Assembly: GCA_904501815.1 (NCBI GenBank)
Contig: CAJGCN010000043.1
Location: 1-10,456, forward strand
Direction: 5' to 3'
Length of the DNA: 10,456 nucleotides
Source: an uncultured Clostridia bacterium
GTDB taxonomy: Bacteria; Bacillota; Clostridia; Christensenellales; Borkfalkiaceae
The notes under the pieces are model-generated. The model did no database searches. It was not told the origin of the DNA and saw only the letters and a list, made by a program, of their open reading frames with translations. Shown piece by piece: positions 5,521 through 10,456 of the stretch (positions are counted from its first letter, which is position 1; the number at the start of each line of letters is the position of its first letter). A program made the translations under genes and the position numbers.

Positions 5521-6369
5521 ATGGCAAAAGAGCTGTCGAGATGTCAACAAATAGAGCGTTCGCTGATTACGACGTACCGTAAAGAGCTTTGGTCGCCTTT
5601 CGTTTTAGCGGTGAAAAAATACCGTTTAATCGAAGCGGGGGATAAAATCGCGGTCTGTATTTCGGGCGGGAAAGATAGCGTAGTGCTCGCTAAGTTAATG
5701 CAAGAACTGCAACGGCATAGCGAAACGCCGTTCGAGCTACTTTTTCTCGTAATGGATCCTGGCTATAACAAAGAAAACAGAACGCGGATTGAAGAAAATG
5801 CTAAGCTGTTGCAAATTCCTATCACGGTGTTTGAAAGCGATATTTTCGCGGCTTCCGAAAGCGCGTCGGCAGATTCCCCTTGCTACTTATGCGCAAGAAT
5901 GAGAAGGGGGCATTTATACGCAAAGGCAAAAGAACTCGGTTGCAATAAAATTGCGCTTGGGCATCACAAAAGCGACGTGATTGAAACGACTTTAATGGGT
6001 ATGCTCTACGGCGGACAGATGCAAGGAATGTTGCCGAAAATTAAAAGCGCGAACTTTGAAGGTATGGAGCTGATTAGACCTTTATATTGCGTGTTAGAAC
6101 GGGATATAATTCGTTGGAAAGAGTTTAACGAATTGCAATTTATCGCGTGCGCGTGTAAATTTACGGAAGGGATCGAGAAAAATGGCGGGGAGTTGTTTTC
6201 CGCTCGGCAACGGGTGAAAGAGCTGATCGCTTCGTTAAAGGAAGAAAACCCCAACGTAGAGAACAATATTTTTCAAAGTATTCATAACGTACAACTCGAT
6301 ACGCTCGCAGAGTATAAAACGCAAGGCAAGAAATTTTCTTTTTTAGATAAATTTTCAAAATTAGAGTAA
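5521..6369 (+). CDS. TtcA-family PP-loop ATPase (tRNA 2-thiocytidine-type thiolase)
   Basis: A 282-residue cytosolic enzyme of the TtcA/TtuA family, which adenylates a tRNA base and replaces oxygen by sulfur with help from an Fe-S cluster. The ATP-binding PP-loop SGGKDS spans residues 48-53. A cysteine pair PCYLC (C121, C124) and the downstream CAC (C210, C212) are at the places where the family's three cluster ligands fall. LGHHKSDVIET (146-156) is the conserved second motif, with S151 where TtcA usually has D (GHHRDD). The length is normal. The C-terminal stretch is lysine-rich. TtcA proper makes 2-thiocytidine at position 32, mostly known from Proteobacteria; clostridial relatives have less certain targets, so no gene symbol is given. 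It has its own promoter and SD, 74 bases after the helicase gene. Confidence 0.85.
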   Translation: MAKELSRCQQIERSLITTYRKELWSPFVLAVKKYRLIEAGDKIAVCISGGKDSVVLAKLMQELQRHSETPFELLFLVMDPGYNKENRTRIEENAKLLQIPITVFESDIFAASESASADSPCYLCARMRRGHLYAKAKELGCNKIALGHHKSDVIETTLMGMLYGGQMQGMLPKIKSANFEGMELIRPLYCVLERDIIRWKEFNELQFIACACKFTEGIEKNGGELFSARQRVKELIASLKEENPNVENNIFQSIHNVQLDTLAEYKTQGKKFSFLDKFSKLE

Positions 6370-6373
6370 ACAG

Positions 6374-6402
6374 TCATATTTATGAATTTTTTCGCATACA
6401 GT
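6374..6402 (+). promoter_or_regulatory. Sigma-E (mother-cell) promoter of yabP
   Basis: TCATATT (6374-6380) and CATACAGT (6395-6402), separated by 14 bases, match the B. subtilis sigma-E consensus KMATATT-14/15-CATACANT at every specified position. The -10 ends five bases before ATG 6408. B. subtilis yabP is itself sigma-E controlled, so sequence and context agree. Confidence 0.88.
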
Positions 6403-6407
6403 ATGGT

Positions 6408-6662
6408 ATGCAAGAAACGACGACTCATTCAGTATCAATCGAACAACGGAAAACTATCGCAGTCAGCGGGGTAGAAAGCGTAGTAGCTTTTTCGGAAAGT
6501 AAAATCACCTTAGCTCTTATCGGCGGAGAAAAACTGCATTGTAGCGGTGCGGAACTTAAAATTACGGGCTTTTCCAAAACGAGCGGAACGTTCACGGCAA
6601 GCGGGAAAATTTTCGGGATTTCTTACGGTGGCAAAGGCTTCGCTTCCAAAATTTTCAAATAA
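6408..6662 (+). CDS. yabP: Sporulation protein YabP
   Basis: An 84-residue protein of the YabP/YqfC family, made in the mother cell during sporulation; family members are linked to spore cortex and coat formation but the molecular role is unknown. The family pattern is visible: an N-terminal HSVSIEQRKTIAVSGVESV block (about residues 7-25), then LHCSGAELKITGFSKTSGTF and GKIFGISYG. The C-terminal GFASKIFK recalls the basic ends of relatives. No other in-frame start fits, and no SD precedes the ATG. The promoter ends five bases upstream, so the mRNA is predicted to be leaderless. The order yabP-yabQ-divIC is the same as in Bacillus, while the upstream neighbour (a ttcA-like gene) is different. 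Confidence 0.9.
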   Translation: MQETTTHSVSIEQRKTIAVSGVESVVAFSESKITLALIGGEKLHCSGAELKITGFSKTSGTFTASGKIFGISYGGKGFASKIFK

Positions 6663-6665
6663 AAA

Positions 6666-7172
6666 ATGAGCGCGCGCGAACAACTTCTCTTATTTTTATG
6701 CTGTATTCCGATCGGCTTTTTAGGGGGAATATTCTACGAAATTTTTTCCTGTCTTCGCTACTTATCAGGTTGTAAAAGCGGAAAAAACTTTCTTTTGACG
6801 GGTATTTTCGATATCCTGTTCTTTGCGGTGTTCGCCGTTTTTACCGTTTTGCTCGGCGCATTGCTCAAATTTCCCGATTTTCGGGCGTTTATGGGAGTAG
6901 GCTACGCCGTCGGTTTAATTTTATATTTAAAAAGTATACACAGAATACTTGATTTTTTTGAAAAAAAGTGCTATAATACAGTAAAGAAAGCTGTAAGAAG
7001 ACTAAAATTAAGAAAAAATACGAAAAAACCCAAAGAAAAAAAGGTGGGTAAGGTCAATGACAGAAGAAAAATTAAGAAAAATTATAACCGCCGTCGCGGT
7101 CGCGGCAACGACTTTGCTCGTCGTTCTCGTCGGCGTGCTAATCTATCAGATCGTCACTATCAACGTGTATGA
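6666..7172 (+). CDS. yabQ: Sporulation protein YabQ, with a long overlap into the next gene
   Basis: A membrane protein of 168 residues beginning three bases after the yabP stop; no SD is seen, so translation is probably coupled to yabP. YabQ is a mother-cell protein needed for spore cortex formation in B. subtilis. Three membrane segments are visible: about residues 6-30 (LLLFLCCIPIGFLGGIFYEI), 43-68 (LTGIFDILFFAVFAVFTVLL), and 73-92 (AFMGVGYAVGLILYL). A lysine/arginine-rich tail follows from about residue 100. The last 38 residues or so (from 131) are read from the same DNA as the start of the divIC-like gene, in another frame, and hold 13 arginines. This tail may be an ancestral stop lost by mutation, not a conserved part. 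The region also contains a sigma-A promoter at 6949-6977. Confidence 0.82.
   Translation: MSAREQLLLFLCCIPIGFLGGIFYEIFSCLRYLSGCKSGKNFLLTGIFDILFFAVFAVFTVLLGALLKFPDFRAFMGVGYAVGLILYLKSIHRILDFFEKKCYNTVKKAVRRLKLRKNTKKPKEKKVGKVNDRRKIKKNYNRRRGRGNDFARRSRRRANLSDRHYQRV
6949..6977 (+). promoter_or_regulatory. Sigma-A promoter inside yabQ, serving divIC and downstream genes
   Basis: TTGATT (6949-6954), 17-base spacer, perfect TATAAT (6972-6977) with TG at 6969-6970. The predicted start is near 6984, about 73 bases before ATG 7057. It would allow vegetative expression of the division gene and the phosphatase independent of the sporulation promoter before yabP. Confidence 0.8.
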
Positions 7173-7320
7173 CGACCGTATAGAGAAAACGCAAAAGGAA
7201 ATCGCGTATTGGGAAGAGAAGAATTTATCCGACGAAGGGGATCTCGACCATTATTTAAGCGACGAATATTTGCAATGGGAAGCTTTTAAACTCGGTTTTA
7301 TTAAGGATCAAGGGAAATAA
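7057..7320 (+). CDS. DivIC/FtsB-like septum formation protein
   Basis: An 87-residue single-pass membrane protein: a short cytoplasmic N-terminus (MTEEKLRK), a membrane helix at about residues 9-30, then an extracytoplasmic part of about 57 residues that starts with a likely coiled coil (DDRIEKTQKEIAYWEEKN). It ends in a segment (LSDEYLQWEAFKLGFIKDQ) that has the shape of the DivIC/FtsB 'ARekLg...' region, although the ARE motif is not conserved. DivIC works with FtsL and DivIB to activate septal wall synthesis. Its place after yabPQ is as in B. subtilis. SD GGTGG (7043-7047) is nine bases before ATG 7057. Sequence similarity is weak; the call rests on topology, size and gene order. Confidence 0.72.
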   Translation: MTEEKLRKIITAVAVAATTLLVVLVGVLIYQIVTINVYDDRIEKTQKEIAYWEEKNLSDEGDLDHYLSDEYLQWEAFKLGFIKDQGK

Positions 7321-7324
7321 AGAA

Positions 7325-8191
7325 ATGAATAAATTTGCCGTAATCGACATCGGCTCTAATTCCGTTCGCTTAATGCTTGTGGCGAACGGAAAAGTTTTAT
7401 ATAAGACGATACAAACCACCCGTTTAGGGGAAGGGTTGAGCGTTGCGCCCCAGTTAAAGACAAGCGCAATCGAGCGTTCCGCGCAAGCGGTGAAAACCTT
7501 TTACGACCGCGCGCGTAAAGAAGGTGCGGAACAGGCGCTTGCCTTTGCCACCGCCGCCGTGCGTACGGCAAAAAACGGAGCGGAGTTTATCAAGCGCGTG
7601 AAAGAGCTTTGCGGACTCAGCGTAGAAATCATTTCAGGCGAAGAAGAAGCCGAACTTGGGATTGTAGGCGCGCTCGGCTATCAAGACGGCGGGATTTTAG
7701 ATATCGGCGGGGCGAGTACGGAGCTTATCTTTCGAACAAACGGGAAAATTACTTATAAAAAGAGCGTAAACGTAGGTGTCGTTCGCTTAAAAGAACGCTG
7801 TGGAAACGACCCTAAACTTTACTATTTAACAGCAGAAGAATCCGTAAAAGAATTTGGAAAAGTGGAAAACGGACATACCGTGTACGCAATCGGCGGTACG
7901 GCAACTACGCTCGGCGCGGTGGCTTTGGGACTTATAAACTACGACGGAAGTAAAGTTTCAGGAACGGTGTTGTCGCTTGATCAAGTGAAAGCGTTAAGCG
8001 CGCGCTTGCAATCGCTCAGCGTGGAAGAAATCGCAAAAATCCCTTGCGTACCTTTGCTTAGAGCAGACGTTTTAACGGGCGGGGCGATATGGTTAGAAAG
8101 CATTATGGAAAGGCTGAATATTTCAAAAATCGTCGTGAGCGATAGCGATAATTTGGAAGGCTACGCAAAAAAACAAGGACTTTTGGAGTAA
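7325..8191 (+). CDS. Ppx/GppA-family phosphatase (exopolyphosphatase/pppGpp phosphatase)
   Basis: A 288-residue cytosolic enzyme of the actin/ASKHA fold. Family members cut inorganic polyphosphate from the end or convert pppGpp to ppGpp; which one applies cannot be told. Motifs in order: phosphate 1 loop FAVIDIGSNSVRLML (residues 4-18), AFATAAVRTAKNG, the ISGEEEAELG catalytic segment (E in the GEEEA block), phosphate 2 GILDIGGASTELIF, adenosine-site-like AIGGTATTLGAVAL, and VSDSDNLEGY near the end where relatives usually have SDRGLREG. The length fits the short single-unit form lacking the C-terminal HD domain of E. coli Ppx. It begins four bases after the divIC-like stop, with an AAGGG SD at about 7310-7314, so it is cotranscribed. 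Clostridia often have this gene next to divIC. Confidence 0.88.
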   Translation: MNKFAVIDIGSNSVRLMLVANGKVLYKTIQTTRLGEGLSVAPQLKTSAIERSAQAVKTFYDRARKEGAEQALAFATAAVRTAKNGAEFIKRVKELCGLSVEIISGEEEAELGIVGALGYQDGGILDIGGASTELIFRTNGKITYKKSVNVGVVRLKERCGNDPKLYYLTAEESVKEFGKVENGHTVYAIGGTATTLGAVALGLINYDGSKVSGTVLSLDQVKALSARLQSLSVEEIAKIPCVPLLRADVLTGGAIWLESIMERLNISKIVVSDSDNLEGYAKKQGLLE

Positions 8192-8196
8192 AACGA

Positions 8197-9273
8197 ATGA
8201 AAAGAAGTGTGGCGAAAATTTATTCGATAGGACTGTTGTTTCTATTCGTGGTCGGAGAACTGACCGTTCTCGTTTTTGCTTGGCAAAGCGTAGGGCGTAT
8301 TTTTTCCGTGATCGGCGGGCTGTTGTTTTCGCTTGCGCTTGCGCCGACCGTTCACGAGTTTGGGCATTTGGCGTTTGCAAAAGCCAACGCAATGAAGCTG
8401 AAATATATCAAATTCTTTTGTTTTCAAATCCTTGCGCAAAAGGGTAAAAAACGCTTTGGCTTTGCCAACCCGTTCGCGCCCGATCAAACGCAAGTTTTGC
8501 CCCAAAAAGGTGGGGATATGCAACGCCGCGCAGGGGCTTACGCGCTCGGCGGGTTAGTCTTTGGTGGAATTTTTCTCGTCGCAATAGTAGCGGTATTTTT
8601 CTTGTTGCTCATCTTTGTTGGCGCGAATTATTTCCTGTTGGGAGCAATTCCTTACGTTGCATACTTATTTTTCTTAAATTTGCCACCGATTGAATATGCG
8701 TCGGGAAAAACGGATACGCTTATATTACGGGGCGTAAAAAAAGGTGCGGATGAGGAAAAAATTATGCTTGCGTGTATGCAAATTCAAGGAGAACTGTCCG
8801 AAGGGAAAAGCTACGGAGAAATAGATAAAGAACTGTATTTATCTCTCCCGCAACTTCCTGAAGACGAACCCATGTACGCAATGAACTTATTTTTTAGGTA
8901 TCGTTATCATCTTGAAAAGAAGGAGCTCGACGAAGCAGCCGACGCGCTTAATCGCTTAGCTTCTTCCGCCGATTATCTTACGGAACAGGAAGAAACTTCG
9001 CTTGCCGTTGAACTCGTGTATATGAACAGCCTGTTTAAAAATCAAGCAGAAGCGGACGAATGTGGAAAGTTTTGCGCTTGCGCTTTACAAGCGGACGAGC
9101 TTGCTTCCAAGCGCGCGCTCTCGGCGTATTCCCTTGCGTTCGGAGAACGAGAAAAGGCGCAAATCCTTTTGAAACAGGCGCAAGAGCTTTTAGAAAGCGA
9201 AGAGATTGCAGGCGTGAAAAAGAGCGAAGAAATCTTGCTCGACCGCTTAAAAAGGATAGCTGAACAGGTATAA
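8197..9273 (+). CDS. M50-like membrane metalloprotease with C-terminal helical domain
   Basis: A 358-residue protein starting five bases after the phosphatase stop; its SD GGAG lies inside the last codons of that gene, so the two are coupled. The first half is membrane-embedded: hydrophobic segments near residues 9-28, 35-60, 115-140 and 142-162. It carries HEFGH (H53, E54, H57), the zinc site of site-2-type intramembrane proteases. The second signature, NxxPxxxxDG, appears as NLPPIEYASGKTD (N161 to D173), with the aspartate in place of the usual third ligand. The second half (from about residue 180) is soluble, charged and helical, with repeating helix pairs suggestive of TPR-like repeats, and no membrane anchor. 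It may recruit substrate or partner. Family membership is supported; substrate is unknown. The position behind divIC/ppx does not reveal the target. Confidence 0.72.
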   Translation: MKRSVAKIYSIGLLFLFVVGELTVLVFAWQSVGRIFSVIGGLLFSLALAPTVHEFGHLAFAKANAMKLKYIKFFCFQILAQKGKKRFGFANPFAPDQTQVLPQKGGDMQRRAGAYALGGLVFGGIFLVAIVAVFFLLLIFVGANYFLLGAIPYVAYLFFLNLPPIEYASGKTDTLILRGVKKGADEEKIMLACMQIQGELSEGKSYGEIDKELYLSLPQLPEDEPMYAMNLFFRYRYHLEKKELDEAADALNRLASSADYLTEQEETSLAVELVYMNSLFKNQAEADECGKFCACALQADELASKRALSAYSLAFGEREKAQILLKQAQELLESEEIAGVKKSEEILLDRLKRIAEQV

Positions 9274-9332
9274 AACGCCTTAGAAAGGGTTAAAATTACG
9301 CAAGAGAAAACCGCTTTTGAAGAAGGTAGCAA

Positions 9333-10456
9333 ATGAAAGGACAGAAAACGTATAAAAAAACAAACCGAAAAGCGGGCGTGTTAATGCCCGTTTCGTCTTT
9401 GCCGTCGCCGTTTGGAATCGGTACGCTCGGAGAAGGAGCGTACGCCTTCGTCGATTGGCTGTTTGATGCAGGGATAAAAATTTGGCAGGTATTGCCTTTG
9501 TTGCCGACAGGCTACGGCGACAGCCCGTATCAGTCGTGCGCTTCGGATGCGCTCAATTATTATTTTATCGACTTTAAGCTGTTGGAAGAAGAAGGACTGT
9601 TGGAAAAGTCCGATTATGAATACGTTGAATGGGCAAACGACGAACGGCGGGTGGATTACGGCAAACAGTTCGCCTATAAAACGCTCGTGTTAGAGCGCGC
9701 GTTTTCCAAAATGGACAAAACGTCGCAAGAGTGGCAAGCTTTTTTAGCGAAAGGGAAATACCGTGATTTTGCGCTGTTTATGTCGCTTAAACGTAAATTT
9801 TCCTATTCAGCGTGGACGGAATGGGAAGAACCGTATAAAAACGCCGACGAAAAAGCGTTGCGAGATTTTGGGGAAGAACACGCCGAAGAAATTGAGTTTT
9901 GGCAATTCACGCAGTACGCTTTTTTAAAACAATGGAACGCGCTCAAAGCCTACGCGCACGCCAAAGGCGTGGAGATTATGGGGGATATGCCTATCTACGT
10001 TTCCGCCGATAGCGTGGAGAGTTGGAAATACCGTAAAGATTTGTTTATGCTTGATAGCGAAGGGAATATTTCCTTGCGAGCAGGCGTACCGCCCGACGCG
10101 TTTTCGGAAGACGGTCAGCTTTGGGGTAATCCCGTTTACGAATGGTCGAAGATGGAAAAAGACGGCTACCGTTGGTGGAAAGAGCGGATTGACTATGCGT
10201 TCACTCTGTTCGATATCGTTCGGATAGACCATTTTCGTGGGTTCGATAGGTTTTTCGTCGTGGAGCAGGGGGAAGAAACGGCAAAGAACGGTCGGTGGTT
10301 GCAAGGACCGGGCGAAAAACTGTTTAAGGGCTTAAAAAAACGCCGTATCGTTGCGGAAGATTTGGGAATGATCGACGAAAGCGTTCGGGAACTTATGAAA
10401 AATACCGGATATCCCGGTATGAAAATCTTGCTCTTTTCTTTCGACGGAAAAACCGA
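9333..10456 (+). CDS. malQ: 4-alpha-glucanotransferase (amylomaltase), 3' truncated by window
   Basis: The first 374 codons of a GH77 enzyme that is normally about 500 residues long; the reading frame is open to the window edge. MalQ transfers alpha-1,4-glucan chains between maltodextrins, releasing glucose, in cytosolic starch and glycogen use. Visible: AGVLMPVSSLPSPFGIGTLG at the N-terminus, IWQVLPLLPTGYGDSPYQS (the sugar-binding loop), YVSADS and DIPIYV-like GDMPIYVSADS, the nucleophile in RIDHFRGF (D299) and the acid/base glutamate in IVAEDLG (E342). The third conserved aspartate is beyond the edge. SD AGAAGG (9321-9326) precedes ATG 9333 by six bases. A charged extension of about 12 residues comes before the domain. 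The 59-base gap after the protease gene shows no promoter or terminator, so cotranscription is possible. Confidence 0.93.
   Translation, partial: MKGQKTYKKTNRKAGVLMPVSSLPSPFGIGTLGEGAYAFVDWLFDAGIKIWQVLPLLPTGYGDSPYQSCASDALNYYFIDFKLLEEEGLLEKSDYEYVEWANDERRVDYGKQFAYKTLVLERAFSKMDKTSQEWQAFLAKGKYRDFALFMSLKRKFSYSAWTEWEEPYKNADEKALRDFGEEHAEEIEFWQFTQYAFLKQWNALKAYAHAKGVEIMGDMPIYVSADSVESWKYRKDLFMLDSEGNISLRAGVPPDAFSEDGQLWGNPVYEWSKMEKDGYRWWKERIDYAFTLFDIVRIDHFRGFDRFFVVEQGEETAKNGRWLQGPGEKLFKGLKKRRIVAEDLGMIDESVRELMKNTGYPGMKILLFSFDGKT

Noticed and set aside
9924..10304. Minus-strand open frame of 126 codons inside malQ
   Set aside because: It is antisense to a clearly conserved GH77 gene, has no family signature and no separate promoter or SD context; a shadow frame.

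Overview
The window reads as chromosomal DNA of an anaerobic, endospore-forming Firmicute of the clostridial kind, probably a gut commensal. The evidence is: sporulation genes yabP and yabQ next to a divIC-like gene, a reverse rubrerythrin typical of strict anaerobes, a Bacillus-type LexA box, strong purine-rich Shine-Dalgarno (SD) sites on many genes, canonical TTGACA/TATAAT promoters, and an N-acetylhexosamine 1-kinase fitting a host-glycan user. I cannot place it to genus. All supported genes lie on the + strand. No gene-free stretch exceeds about 140 bases. I see no insertion sequence, CRISPR array, tRNA or rRNA.

Layout. 2-304: 3' end of guaA (GMP synthase) with its terminator. 421-762: a very cysteine-rich 113-residue protein with its own terminator. 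871-1677: a YihY/BrkB-family membrane protein. 1789-2859: a NahK-type sugar 1-kinase with a clear sigma-A promoter. 2915-3394: a small secreted protein of unknown function. 3526-4056: reverse rubrerythrin with promoter and terminator. 4193-5446: a Dda/RecD-like SF1B helicase behind a LexA box. 5521-6369: a TtcA-family tRNA thiolation PP-loop protein. 6408-7320: yabP-yabQ-divIC-like. 7325-8191: a Ppx/GppA-family phosphatase. 8197-9273: an M50-like membrane metalloprotease with a helical C-terminal domain. 9333-end: malQ, cut by the window edge. From 6408 on the genes are packed as one likely operon, with an extra sigma-A promoter inside yabQ serving the division and housekeeping genes behind it.

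The most interesting layer is regulatory. Three genes without an SD site (871, 2915, 6408) each carry a CATAC-type -10 element whose first base lies 12-13 nt upstream of the ATG. Transcripts would then begin at or next to the start codon, that is, be leaderless. The 6408 element is a full match to the sigma-E consensus upstream of yabP. The 2915 element is close to the sigma-G consensus. The 871 element has the sigma-G -10 but a poor -35. The helicase gene also has its -10 box ending 9 nt before ATG, with a LexA box just upstream. The cysteine-rich gene has a sigma-K-like -10. The window may therefore hold several sporulation-stage genes, including two (the cysteine-rich protein and the small secreted protein) not assigned to any known family here.
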